Assembly (NCBI GenBank): GCA_916613615.1
Contig: OU744723.1
Coordinates: forward strand, 65,480,239-65,544,238
Direction: 5' to 3'
DNA length: 64,000 bases
Origin: Steromphala cineraria
Lineage: Eukaryota > Mollusca > Gastropoda > Trochida > Trochidae
The position numbers were made by a program, and so were the translations under genes. Position 1 is the first letter of the stretch. Every line of letters starts with the position of its first letter. The notes under the pieces are model-generated. The model saw nothing but the letters and a program-made list of their open reading frames with translations, was not told where the DNA came from and did not search any database. Below are positions 1 to 10,941 of this stretch, piece by piece.

Positions 1-1084
1 AGCGGAGCAGAGCGACCATTTCGATGAATAATCCGATTGCTTGGATCTATTAATAGATTTTATTTTTTCATTATAAAATGATTTAGCGTATTTGCTAGTT
101 GTCAATGAGAAATGATGATTGCACATCACACATATATTAACGTGGCGAATAATAATCACAAAGTTAGAGCATCATAAATGTCAAAATTTACGAAAATCCT
201 CATGAAAGGGGAGGTAACTCTTTTTTATCAAACTTGTTTGTACTAATTTCTTTCATTTCCATCCAAATAATCAAAAAATAGTGATTTTTGTCAATTATAA
301 ACTAAAACTATTTCATTTAACCAAAATAAAATCAAGCTACTGATAATTTTCTTATCAGTATCAAAAACAAGATTTATTTTTCACAATGCACACTGTTATT
401 GAGAACAGGCCATAAGCTATCATATATTTCTTCCGTTCAAACCTTAAATGAGCAACTATGAACTGTTTGTGACGTCGAATTTGATTGATCAAATCGCGAA
501 TTCCTTATTTGCATACGAAAGGTCACCAGGACGACCTCTCACACTGGTCAATATTAGATCAACAGTATGACAAAGTAAAAAATCTGTTGATCTAAATTCA
601 TTTAGATTGATACAAACCCGTCCATGTTATTATCTCAATATTCAATATAAGAAAGTGCTTAATCCACATTTTACTCAGTTCATCAAGGTGTTAAAATGGG
701 TACCTAAAACCTGAATGTATTGACCAACATGGTGACGAAGAGCGCAATTATACTAGCAGCTGTGACAGTAACTCCTTCAGGGTAATGTTGTAGGTAGAGC
801 TTTCAGCATGTTCTAAAAGGTTGAAGGGCGACATTCAAGTATCCTCATTGTTATTGTCAATTTGGTGCTGAAGTCCAACAACACTTCCGCAAAGCAAAAC
901 GATTTAAATACACAGTTGGAGTCACTTTGAGAGTTGAAATGAAAAGCAAGTAATGTTTGGAAACGCTTTCGAGGGTATAAAGCAATCAAGCATTGTTGTC
1001 ATTTGGGTCATTTGTGCATGTTAAGAAGATAAAAGATTGAACTTTAACCTTTGTATCCGAAAGATTTCGGTGTTAGTCTAGGAC
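1..1084. other. Intergenic DNA without a recognisable gene
   Basis: No long open frame, exon-like segment or RNA gene is visible. The stretch near 655-790, with the string AAATGGGTACC inside it, resembles 3565-3675 over roughly 50 bases, so a short dispersed repeat is probably present. The rest is AT-rich unique-looking sequence. Confidence 0.5.
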
Positions 1085-2492
1085 ATATAAGCTCACGAGT
1101 ATTGTTGGGCTACAGCGCCTCATTATTGAATTAGAACACTATTGTGATGTTGCAGGATTAACTATCAATATGGAAAAAAATAAAATTATAGTTTTTAAGA
1201 ACGGAGGTTAGCTGTCTAAAATGGAAAAATGGTATTATAAGGGTAGACCACTTTTTGTGACTAAGTCATATAAATATCTTGGCGTTTACTTCACTAATCG
1301 ACTTTGTTTTTCAGAGCACGCAAAATATTGTTCAACAACGGCCAAAAATATATTAATTGGTGTTTTGAAAGTCTTTGCAAACTCGTGGATATTGATGTTA
1401 AGTTCTTTTTTAAAATATTCGTCTCTAGAATTCTTCCGATTCTATTATATGGGTCGGAGGTATGGGGATTTCAACATTTTGAAACTATTGAGAGAATTCA
1501 CTTATATGCTTGTAAGAAATTTCTAGGAGTGACGTCTAATACTCCTAGCAATATTGTATATTGGGAACGCGGCAGATTTCCAATTAACATATTTGCTAAA
1601 ACTAGAATTATAAAGTTTTGGATTCGTCTCCTAAATATGCCTTCTTCAAGATACCCACGACAATGTTACGATATGATGATGCTGTAGAGGCAAGACTAAT
1701 TGGGTATCAAACATTCGTATTTAATTAAATACCATTGGCTTTGGTGATATATGGCAGAGTCAGAATGTTCAGTTAGATACAAATTTTGTTAACGTTGTGT
1801 CACAGAGACTGAAAGATATATTTACACAGGAACGGTCTATGTCTCTTTCAGTTTCAAATAAATCTTTTTTCTACAGAATGTTTAAATCACATATATACAG
1901 AGAATACTATTTGAGTTCATTGAATATTAGAAATTTCCTAATTACACTTGCACGCTTCAGGTGCTCATCTCACGATTTGGCTATAGAGACAGGACGATAT
2001 TTTAACATACCAAAGGAAATGAGAATTTGTAAATTCTGTAATCTTATTCATGTTGAAGACGAATACCATTTCCTTTTGATTTGCCCGTTTTATGCTGACC
2101 TCAGAACAAACTATATTCCCGAATACTATCATTTTCATCCAAATTGGTTTAAATTTACTTTAGGCCTACTGTTAAGTACTGACAAAACTGTCCTTATGCG
2201 TAAGTTGTCAACATTTATTTATCATGGTATGTTACTAAGAAAGAACAATGTATTTACTAGTATGAATTGATTGTATATTCTATAGTTTGATTTTTGGGGG
2301 GGTTGATTTTCTGATTTTCTGTGATATGATGTCTATTTTGAGAAATTGTATAAGCTATAGTATAGTATTTCACTAGATATATGTTTGAAATTATAATTAT
2401 CACCATAATATGATCCCAGCGAAGGAGGTAAATGTATCGTTTGTACTATAGGCCTGTGGCCTTTAAGTATTGAAATAAATTGAATTGAATAC
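1085..2492 (+). pseudogene. 5'-truncated, frameshifted LINE (non-LTR retrotransposon), same family as element A
   Basis: This is the 3' part of a non-LTR retrotransposon. It starts inside the reverse transcriptase, just after the catalytic YADD region (GLQRLIIELEHYC...), continues through the thumb region (KYLGVYF, LPILLYGSEVWGF) in two frames joined near 1370, and ends with a C-terminal Cys/His motif (C-x2-C-x9-H-x4-C, residues around RICKFC and HFLLIC) in 1797-2270. The tail reads AAATAAATTGAATTGAAT near 2472-2490. The order of motifs and the spacing match element A at 40795-48930, including the shared tail word GGCCTGTGGCC. At least two frame breaks, near 1210 and 1687-1797, make it non-functional. 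Family assignment to the APE/Jockey-like LINEs is from motif order, not from a search. Confidence 0.8.
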
Positions 2493-2516
2493 TTAATATA
2501 AACTCATAATACATAG

Positions 2517-2659
2517 TTATACTTTGATATTAGCAATACCTTTATTAAAACACTTCAGCATTTCATAAGTGATATCAAACTGTGATAAAAGAATGTAAAC
2601 ATCTGCCTCTTCCAGTCGTCCCCATCGGATCGCAAAACACCTCGCCAAAAATTGGTCAT
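2517..2659 (-). other. Candidate last exon of the cysteine-rich peptide gene (3' UTR or alternative coding exon)
   Basis: A long T-run followed by TTACAG ends at 2660, giving a strong 3' splice site on the minus strand. If exon 2 (4037-4179) is spliced at its GTAAGT, the join reads GT|A TGA, so the protein ends in Val and stops at once, and this segment is 3' UTR with AATAAA at 2541-2546. If exon 1 is instead joined directly, phase 1 matches, and a 46-residue open frame follows (starting DQFLARCF, ending NIKV) before TAA at 2517-2519. The sequence does not say which is used. The LINE at 1085-2492 ends just beyond it. Confidence 0.5.
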
Positions 2660-3081
2660 CTGTAAAAAAAAAACGAAATGAAATCATTGATGTGATTCTA
2701 GTTGAAAAATCCTCAATAGAGAAAGTTACGCGACTTTTGTTGCAAAATTGTTACGCCTGTTGCCAATCAGCATTTGAGTAATATTATACGTTTGTGGGCT
2801 AATTTCGAGCTTCAATTTAACATTAAAACTACGGAGAATTTCCAATTTCATTTCATGAAGACGCCCGCGCCCAATCAGGAAGCAGAACATTGATGAAAAC
2901 GAAAGATTTTCGTCTTATCAAAGAATCTGTAGCACATCTTAAATGACATTTTATTTTTTCAGCTTTTCCACAATGACATTAAGCTGTTTTCAAATGCATT
3001 CCGTTACCCAATTACCCGTAAATGTAAAAGGGAAATTTTAAAGTTAAAATAATCAACTCGATGAAAGCTGCTGGCGGTCAT

Positions 3082-3203
3082 TTTAGCGACAACACTAAAC
3101 ATCTAATTAAAGGGACATGGAAGGTGACGACACTAAACATCTATTTAAAGGGACATTTTAGCGACAACACTAAACATCTATTTAAAGGGACATGGAAGGT
3201 GTC
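3082..3203. repeat. Short tandem repeat, three copies of ~38 bp
   Basis: Three copies of GACAACACTAAACATCTA followed by TTAAAGGGACAT lie head to tail, with the middle copy slightly different. They sit inside the last intron of the cysteine-rich peptide gene. Confidence 0.7.
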
Positions 3204-3285
3204 TTATTGACCAAACATCTTACGTTCATTGCCATGTTTGACTGACAAATATTGTCATGCAATTGGTAAGAGTTCGCTTGCTTTA

Positions 3286-3531
3286 TTTAAAGGCACCACT
3301 CGAGCGGCTTTCGTCCGCCATTTTGAAAGGTTAGCATTGCGAGAAAACAAATGTGCTGTAATATGCTTATTCATTAACAAAATTAAGTAATAACTACTTG
3401 CAAAACTTGATTGATAGAAGATAATATAAACTCTGAAGTTATCATTTAAATATCATATATAATTGTAAACAGCAAAGTCCTCCTGAATTTCGTTTTCACA
3501 AAAAATACCCCGCTCGAATGATCCCTTTAAA
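3286..3531. mobile_element. Foldback DNA element with TTAA flanks
   Basis: Inverted ends pair AGGCACCACTCGAGCGGC on the left with GCTCGAATGATCCCT on the right, about 246 bp apart, and TTAA abuts both ends. No coding frame is present, so it is a non-autonomous element. TTAA target duplications are typical of piggyBac and Kolobok. The ends differ from those of the TTAA family at 53737, 54504 and 55754. Confidence 0.6.
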
Positions 3532-3564
3532 TACGTGCTTCTGCTGTATTGTGTCCATGGGTTA

Positions 3565-3675
3565 TGCACTTCATCGACATTGTACTCAGTTCACCGAGCT
3601 GTACAAATGGGTACCAGAACATGGTACGGGTAGCCTGGTTGAGCGCTTGCTAATAGGGGCAACGAATACACTTTC
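3565..3675. repeat. Short dispersed repeat related to 655-790
   Basis: The words TACTCAGTTCA and AAATGGGTACC occur in the same order here and at about 670-705. Spacing is similar. This suggests a SINE-like dispersed sequence; its ends could not be fixed. Confidence 0.35.
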
Positions 3676-4013
3676 TCCATAGGGATATATGCTTGTCGTG
3701 GATAAATCATGGTACAGGAAAGCTATTTCATTTATGAAGTTAAAATGTCTGAATTGAAGGTTGACTAAATCCCTTTATATCCACTATATATTAAACAAAT
3801 AGTTTGATCCTGCAACGTTATTTAACAGATCCACACACGAAATGGCATGACAATAACTTAAAAATTATATTTTCAATGAAAGTATACAATACCAACTAAT
3901 GCTTTGATATGAAAATTAAATTTATTTTATTTGACAGAAATGCAATCACATACGTATATATATAGATATAAATATACAGATCCGCCCTGCCACTAAACGT
4001 TTGTAACCAATTT

Positions 4014-4019
4014 TTTATT
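4014..4019 (-). terminator. Poly(A) signal AATAAA downstream of cysteine-rich peptide stop
   Basis: AATAAA on the minus strand begins 18 bases after the TAA at 4037-4039. It would end a transcript that does not use the GTAAGT donor overlapping the stop. Confidence 0.5.
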
Positions 4020-4036
4020 TCCGTTCATAAATTTAC

Positions 4037-4179
4037 TTACACTTTGCACAAGTCGTTGCATCTGAACTTTTCACTGTACTTCAATCTACAAGTATTCTCA
4101 CATTGTCTTTGTAAAAGGACTTTGAAGTATCTGTCGGCTATTTGCGACACCGACTCTTCTTCTCCCTTTTCCGGAAGTT
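4037..4179 (-). CDS. Secreted cysteine-rich peptide, exon 2 (mature region)
   Basis: This exon supplies residues 24-70 of a 70-residue secreted peptide whose signal sequence is in exon 1 (6703-6772). The acceptor is TATGTTTTCAG, and the split codon G|AA encodes Glu24. An acidic stretch (LPEKGEEE, residues 25-32) is followed by a helix-like segment and then four cysteines at 50, 54, 64 and 68, giving C-x3-C-x9-C-x3-C and a C-terminal Lys-Val. The layout of signal, acidic spacer and cysteine-rich end is that of many secreted defence or venom-type peptides. The spacing matches the cysteine-stabilised helical hairpin pattern (alpha-hairpinins and kappa-type scorpion peptides). Homology is not shown; only the framework agrees. 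The stop TAA lies inside a GTAAGT donor-like sequence. I do not recognise the gene. Confidence 0.65.
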
Positions 4180-4759
4180 CTGAAAACATAACCATTTGCT
4201 TGTTCTTGTGAATTGCTGTCTTTTGCTTCTAATTATCGTGATATCTACAATGTACTTCATAGGCATCTTTATTAGATTCAAACGTGTTAATCATTGATTA
4301 TCAACTCTTTACATCTAGTGACGTCACATTATGTTCAATGACATTGTATAGGTACAAGGTAAACCTCCGTACTCAGTCACCATGCATACTTGTACAACGC
4401 GAATATTTTTGAGCTGAGAGAATATTCATACACGTTGCAAAAATATAATTAAAAATCTACCATCATTATAGTATAATAAATTCCAAAACTCAAAATTAGC
4501 AGGAACTCTTAATTTTGTATGCCTCTTAAACCCTGTTTACAGGCGAGCGTTTGCATTTGAGTAAATCATTACACATATTCAAATTTGCTCATATGAGTAT
4601 GGTATGGACGCATTTGCAAATATGTTTATTTTACTATCGTGTCTTACCCTCATGTAAGGGTGAATGATATGTATCGTAAGCGCTGAAAACCTTAATGCTT
4701 AGGCGACATAAAACCCCTATGAACGCATAGCAAAAATACTTTCACAAACGTGTGTATAT

Positions 4760-6101
4760 AGGGGAGGCCAAAGCCGGTACATCCCCTAAACACTAGTGCT
4801 TTGTTCGCATTCACAACTTTAACATGTGTGCAATATTACATATATGTACACTTACACATGTGTGCAATATTACATATATGTACACTTACACATGTATGTA
4901 ATATTACATATATGTATACTTACACATGTATGTAATATTACATATATGTACACTTACACATGTGTGCAATATTACATATATGTACACTTACACATGTATG
5001 TAATCTCAAATTTGCTATGCGTTCGCATGAGTTTTTAGCTAGGGTGTGTAAAGGCTCATTTTGTGGAAAGTTAAATGATTGAATGAATATTCCATATTAA
5101 GATAAGTAAAGGAATAGTATCTGGTCTCCATAATAAACATAAAATATGGAAATTGTATATATGTCTTGTCATAATTAATCAATAATTTAATTAAAAAAAC
5201 GCTGAAGGATTACAACAACAATGTTCAAGGTTGACTACACCAGATAATATACTCTTCAATCGCCATGTATAATAGAATGTTCCATGCAAAATACAAAATG
5301 CTACTGTTTGAAGTATAACAATTCAAACAATAGTTACATATTCTAATATATGGTCCTTCCTGATTTCATTGAAGTGCTTATGTTCATTCAAACATGTGTC
5401 TTGAAGTTAAATTGATGTCAAACAGAATCAAATAGCAAGATAATCTAATCCATGATATAATGATTGATATGACTGAAACATAGTTCGTGATTTTCCCGGA
5501 AGAAAACTTACCTTGAAAAAATTTGAAAACATCTTCATTTCATAATATCAAATGAAATGCATTATATCGACAACATGGTTTTATAAAAAAATTATCTATT
5601 TCAAAAGTAAGTACCGAAAAATCTCACTAAAACATTTTGAAAATGCGATTTTGACACCTAATGTGTTTGAACAGTAACAAAGTATCTTTTTCTAAAGAAT
5701 GAATTTGTGTTTCTTCTTCACAAGACATAATTATGCTTATTCATTTTTTCAAATTCAACTCTCCTCGGTAACAGAATTTCTTTTGACACTAGTTTATTTA
5801 AATACTCAAATATTCAAATTCATATTCTGAGTGAAGATTTTGACGCTAGCTCTGTTAACAGAGAAATAGTATGGAATCCTCTAGGAGATAATAAGTAATA
5901 AGTAAAATAAGTACAGTTTGATGGATCATCTGTAATAACGTTGAAGTGTTTGTCAGATTTTGGGACTTGGTCATTCACTTGAAATAAATGTTGCATTTCA
6001 GAATGTTTGAGCAATGCATACAAACTATGAGGGACCAGCGAACGGACATTACAGAGAAAAGACGAACATGCCCCGGGGCCGTGCCTGCCCTGGTCTCCCC
6101 T
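4760..6101. mobile_element. Non-autonomous DNA element with AGGGGAGRCC ends and ATAT flanks
   Basis: The left end reads AGGGGAGGCCAAAGCCGG and the right end is the inverse, ending GCCCTGGTCTCCCCT. ATAT abuts both ends. The 1342-bp interior has no meaningful reading frame, but just inside the left end it carries a 34-bp tandem array. Related end sequences recur at 52077 (AGGGGAGACCGGGGCCGG), 53664 (GACGAACATGCCCCGGGG) and 62079 (AGGGGAGACCAGGGC). It sits in intron 1 of the cysteine-rich peptide gene. The superfamily is unknown. Confidence 0.6.
4822..5004. repeat. 34-bp tandem repeat, ~5.4 copies
   Basis: The unit ACATGTGTGCAATATTACAT plus ATATGTACACTTAC repeats every 34 bases. Units vary at GTG/GTA and at TGCA/TGTA. 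The unit is itself rich in small palindromes (ACATGT, ATATAT, TGTACA). Any open frame here is a by-product of the repeat. Confidence 0.9.
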
Positions 6102-6237
6102 ATATGTACTGTATATTGTTCGTGTAATTTGTGTTTAAAATTATAGTCTCTCATAACCTATATTGGGTGGCTCACATTCGTGTACTTTTAAAATGTATAT
6201 ATGTATTTTATATGTGAGGTGAGACTTAAATAAATAA

Positions 6238-6255
6238 TCTGTCTGTCTGTCTGTC
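6238..6255. repeat. GTCT microsatellite
   Basis: Short run of CTGT/GTCT units. Confidence 0.8.
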
Positions 6256-6702
6256 CTATACCACCCTGAGCAAATTTGCATATATGCAAACACCGCCATA
6301 TAAACAAGGTTTAGTTGGAGTGGTTTTGCTGATTGATTTGATAAATTTGACAAGTCCGTTGATAATTGACTTGTCAGTGGGTACGCCTCATCTTTGAAAA
6401 CATGCACTTTTATTAATGCACTATTATTGGTAAAATAACGGTAAATGTAACATTAATAATCTCATTATTTCATATTTTGTACTCTTAAAAATTGTTTGAA
6501 AAAAATATCGGTGCTTTTAAAACTGTACTTGTAATAAAGAACTCAAAATATCTTTTAAAACAACATTTAATTTTGGAAGAAATTCTAAACAAACAAAGGA
6601 AAATTGAGAACCTCCTTTGTACTCAAGGCATCTTATATTCATAGATACTTATCACAGATACTTTATCCGTATTCATTTCTGTAATTATGAAGAAGAACTC
6701 AC

Positions 6703-6772
6703 CAAAAATCGTAAAAAATTCCACAACGAGCACAAGGCTTAGGACACACAGAAGGACAATGGCGACTTTCAT
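6703..6772 (-). CDS. Secreted cysteine-rich peptide, exon 1 (signal peptide)
   Basis: The exon encodes MKVAIVLLCVLSLVLVVEF and four more residues: a Lys2 n-region followed by a ~15-residue hydrophobic core, that is, a signal peptide. It ends in G|GTGAGT, a strong donor, leaving one base of a split codon (phase 1). The matching acceptor with the other two bases is at 4180, giving a 70-residue precursor. ATG 6772-6770 is the first Met and the hydrophobic core begins at once, so this start is preferred. TATATA on the minus strand near 7045 may be a core promoter, but the distance is unproven. The ~2.5-kb intron contains the DNA element at 4760-6101. Confidence 0.7.
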
Positions 6773-7174
6773 CTTGAAGCTGGGAACAATACAATGGAAA
6801 CAATGACAAAAGTGTGGATGTTTGTATAGTTCATGTTACAAGTCACTTATGGAGGTTACAAGTATATCATTTCTCTAATGGCTAAAACATTGCCGTAGCG
6901 GCGCTTAACAATAACTAATTCACTTATTTATACAGATATGATGAAAGGTTAGAAACCTATTTGATAAGATAGATAGACAGTAGAAGGATGCGAAAGAAGT
7001 GAGTTCAGTTATTTTGGACGGACTGTCAGCAGACCTTGACATATATACATTTGGTGGCAATGTCTTATCACAACAATGATTAATTAATGAAATAATCATT
7101 AGAATTCAAGGCATTGTATCTACTCAGGAATTACCCTAATTATTAGGTCATGAAGCACATCCAATATTTCTAAC

Positions 7175-7255
7175 AGGCCTAGTGGTGTAAAAGTAGCTCA
7201 CCGGGCCTGAACCCCACACAGGTCATAGGTTCGAACCATTGTTTCCACTGCAATA
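7175..7255 (+). mobile_element. tRNA-derived SINE head
   Basis: The sequence contains an A-box-like TAGTGGTGTAAAAGTAGCTC and a B-box GGTTCGAACC about 50 bases apart, as in tRNA-derived SINEs. The ends do not pair as a tRNA acceptor stem, so it is not called as a tRNA gene. Confidence 0.5.
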
Positions 7256-8057
7256 TATGTAGCTCTCTTGTGTTTGAAATATTGACTTAAGTGAGTGTCT
7301 TTGATTTGCAAAACAGGTTTGAAAATATCATTAAGTTCGGAAATCGAGATATCGCCGTATTACTACCAGGCGTTCGTGACAATACCACGTGTTCATGATA
7401 GACACCCGGTATGCCTGATGAACACAAATGCATTCCACAAACAAGAATGTAAGTAAGAAAAACGAATACTTGCAAAAAAGGAGCTAGTTTATAAACATAC
7501 ATGTCTTTCTTTCCTGAAAAAATGGAGCAATTGTCGGACCCAATCTTTTCAGTTGTCTCCCCTTGAAAATGGGGACAGGACATTGAACACTAATAAAATT
7601 ATAAACTATTTGACATATTTTATCAATTTAAGTTACAATTACTGCTCAGTGCATTAAGTTTGTCCTGAAAAGCTTAAAGGGGCTTCTTTCCATGAAAGGC
7701 TATCACTAAGACTGTTAGGACTGAAGGGTGATGGTAAACAGGGTGGAACAAAACTATGACAAAACAGGTAAATAACAATACGATGTCAGTCCCCAAGTGC
7801 TGACCCCTTGATAATCTTAAGAGACATATGATAAGTATGTTACTTACCTGTAGCAGTCAACCAGATATGTCTTGGGTTGAAACTCGAATTGTTTATATAC
7901 ATGTCAGCAGGGTAACAGCTGTTTGTGTTCAACTGAGCGTAAGTGGTTTAATCATTAACACTTAATCTAACTTATAGTCATTTTGGAAAATGTAATGAAA
8001 TTACGAAAAACACCCTTCTGCTTTTTTAACTGAAAACAAATACAGCATTTCTTGTTA

Positions 8058-8410
8058 CATTCTCTCCTATAAAAATGCAGCTCAGTCATGTCAGATCTAA
8101 CCTCTGTTCCAATTAGCCAAATACATGGACAAGAAGGGTAGAAGCCTGATTGGATGCAATCTAAGTTCCTGGTGAAATTAGCGACGCCGTTTCAAATTCA
8201 GCCAATCACACAGTCTTGGTCATTTCCGTATGCTTCGGCCAAACTATATCAATGAAATTTAACATCCAGAGGAGATACCTTTATCTTAAACAAACCTTCG
8301 CTTTTTAACTTCTTATTAGTTTTTAAGGTTAATTAGTAATATAAAATTTATTATAAAACAAAAACATAACTTACACAGTTAAAAACTGTGACTATCTTTA
8401 AACAAAACCA
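8058..8410 (+). repeat. Diverged, truncated copy of the CATTCTCTCCC foldback family
   Basis: It starts ACATTCTCTCCTATAA and shares words in the same order with 49557-50167: CAGCTCAGTCAT/CAACTCAGTCAT, CCTCTGTTCC, AGCGACGCCGTTTCAAA and ATAAAATTTATYATAAAAC. The right inverted end was not found; another element begins at 8493. Confidence 0.55.
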
Positions 8411-8492
8411 TTTGAATGTTTATTTGTTTTAATGTGTCACCGATAGTGATAAGATTTACATTCAAATGGATTGTCGTCAGACATCATCTACT

Positions 8493-8909
8493 CAGTTTGA
8501 TTAAAATCGACCGTACTCCGAGGAATAAAATATCAAAAATAGTGTCTCTATCCGGGCTCGAACCAGCCAGAACATCCTCTCCGTCTCGGTCTGAATGCAC
8601 CCACCTCTATCGCATGTTCCTATGACCAGTTTAGCGCAGACAAACCCAGTCATAAGCTATCCAATCACATCCTCGTTTTTAAATAGCGTTTAGCGGCGAT
8701 TATATACAACGAATGGTACACTGGAGTTACCTGCCCCTGCATGATATCGAAATTTTTACCTTGCGATTGGCTAGATGAGCTTGCGTCAGAACATGCCGGT
8801 AATGGGGGTGCCTTCAGACTGTGAATGAGCGGAAAGCCGGGCTGGTTGAAGTTCGAACAATATTTTTACACTTTTTTTCCTCGAATCACAGTCGATTTTA
8901 ATCAGACTG
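8493..8909. mobile_element. Foldback element, family 2 (CAGTYTGATTAAAATCG ends), 9-bp target duplication
   Basis: The left end CAGTTTGATTAAAATCG matches the inverse of the right end CGATTTTAATCAGACTG. Both are followed inward by CCGAGGAATAAAA-type sequence. TCATCTACT flanks it on both sides (8484-8492 and 8910-8918), a 9-bp target duplication. A second copy lies at 61398-61791. A 9-bp duplication with long inverted ends fits a Mutator-like foldback element. There is no transposase frame. An internal GGTTCGAGCC on the minus strand is B-box-like. Confidence 0.75.
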
Positions 8910-9119
8910 TCATCTACTTACAAATGTTTTGCGTAGCAAACGGAAGAAGTCGAGTCATTTACTTTCAAGCAGTGTCAATGATTGCACAACTATCTTTTTT
9001 TAATTCAATACACTTCTATTTTCCTTGGTATGAAATTAGAGCAGCCATAGATTTTTGACAGAGCTACTACTGATACCAGGCGTTCTGCATGAGAGTAAAG
9101 ACATAAACAGTATTTAAGA

Positions 9120-9850
9120 AAAACAAAGTTCAGCAAAGTTGACCTCAAATTAAAGGTTACAAGCAAATTGATCTCAGTGAAGAATCAAGGTACATCACTA
9201 CCTTTGCAACTCATCTTGGACTCACTACAAGCTTTTAAACTTAAGTATCAACAGCGCTGCTGAGGTTTTCCAAGAAACCATTCGTCAAGCAATAAGTGGT
9301 CTATCTGGTGTCATTACGGCATACACAATCATAGTCATGCACCAAAAGACCATGACATAAACCTAAAAGAACTATTTCAGCGTCTAAGAGAAAGGACTGA
9401 CCTTAAATCAAGAAAAAAGGGGCGTTCAATCAAACGTGCTTTGAATTCTTTGGACATGTGTTCAGTGCTCAAGGAACACACCAAGTGAATTGTCTTCAAT
9501 TGTAGACATGCCTTCACCAAAGAATGCTACGGAAGATAGGAGTCTGCTGGGAATGGTAAACTGTTGTGGAGCGAGACATGTTCCAAACTATTCAACTTTG
9601 ACCTATGAGCTGCGTCAACTAACACGCCAGGAAACTTCTTGGTCACGGACAGGGACTCTTGAAGAGGTCTTACCTGATTAACCTTCAACCTTGAGCTACT
9701 TCAACCCAGCAGTTAAGAAAGAATTGTATGTGGATGCTAGTCCAGTTGGATGATTCAGGGCACCGAGAGTGGTTCAGATCACTTATACCAACTGAGCAAC
9801 ATGTTCACATCTATTTGTTCGGGTCATCACTCACTGTGTACACTTATCAT
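9120..9850 (+). pseudogene. Decayed Ty3/Gypsy-type LTR retrotransposon pol fragment
   Basis: Translation in several frames gives the order expected of Gypsy polymerase: a piece like YLTTFATHLG, then SAAEVFQETI, a damaged catalytic stretch, FFGHVFS-like residues, then SSIVDMPSPKNATE and SLLGMVN (the connection between reverse transcriptase and RNase H), and finally KELYVDASPVG (start of RNase H). Stops and frameshifts interrupt every part. No LTRs were found near it. It is an old, non-functional copy. Confidence 0.7.
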
Positions 9851-9859
9851 AAACCATTA

Positions 9860-10794
9860 CAAAATCTGTTTCATGATCCAAAATTCTGTATTAACAAGAG
9901 TTAAGGAAAAGAAGTTTAGCCTGATTTATGACTTAACCCTAAGCATTTTTATTAGCTATAGGTTACTATTGGTCAGTACAAAAAATGATATAGCATACAC
10001 AGTACATTATTTTCAGATTTTATCTGTAAATGGTCTTCAAGGCATAATAAGGCAATATAAACTCAACGGTTAAAGAAAGTTATTGTTGATTTAAAATGAA
10101 AAATGAAAGGGGTCAGAGGTTTGTGATGAAGTAATTTATGCTAGAGTAAACAATTTCCAAAACATTTACCATTTGAAAATGTTATTATTTTAATATTTTA
10201 GCTGAATAGTTAACATATTTACATCATATCGCCAGGACAAAGCAATATCCATGCAATTTAGAAACTATGACAATTCTTCCTAAGTTTTTTGTCTGATTTT
10301 GGTGTTTGTGGGTTTGTTCCATGATATTGAGAACTATCATCGATTATGAATAATTGTCGACAACTGTGTCATGTGATTCTCACTTTTGTCTTTTCAATGC
10401 TTGAACGTTTGCTTATCATGATTTGCAAAAACACTATTAGAAAGGACACAATAAATTGTGTTTACTGTTGATTTTCAAAAAGAATATCATTCAAATCATT
10501 CAAAAAGTGGTAACTTTCCTTTGCCGACAAACAAGCCTATTGTTGTCATAACCTCAATAACCTTCAATTATTATAGATCGTCAAAATGAAATTAATCATA
10601 TATGTTTATCGTTTCATTGCTCATACGATGTCATGCCGTTTTTATTATTCAATATAGTATTTATCTTGATGAATACCAAGTTCAAAATAATCGTCATACA
10701 GTTCCTACATTTCAATGGGCATATGTTTTCACAATACTAAAAATGGGTATTGTACCTGATACTTATATTGCGAAATATTGCTATGATGTTAGTT
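9860..10794. other. Intergenic DNA, nothing recognised
   Basis: AT-rich sequence with short random open frames only. Confidence 0.5.
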
Positions 10795-10941
10795 AAGGAT
10801 TGTTTTACATGTTTTGTGCCTCTATCGATGTATAACAGCAACAAATTGTATAAAATCGCATAGCGCAGCGTAGCGATTTTTTATATATAATTTGTTGCTG
10901 TTATACATCGATAGAGGCACAAAACATGTAAAACAATCCTT
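10795..10941. repeat. Long near-perfect hairpin (~65-bp arms)
   Basis: AAGGATTGTTTTACATG through ATCGATGTATAACAGCAAC is repeated inverted after a loop of about 15 bases (ATAGCGCAGCGTAGCGA). The arms differ only near the loop. It has no coding content. It is probably a small foldback element, but no clear target duplication was resolved. Confidence 0.85.

Noticed and set aside
4826..5038. Tyr/His-rich 70-residue peptide
   Set aside because: It is wholly a translation of the 34-bp tandem repeat.
6141..6407. 88-residue minus-strand protein
   Set aside because: It translates the GTCT microsatellite and AT-rich flanks; no start context or conservation sign.
7175..7255. Functional tRNA gene
   Set aside because: A- and B-box words are present, but the acceptor stem does not pair and the anticodon arm is poor; a SINE head is more likely.
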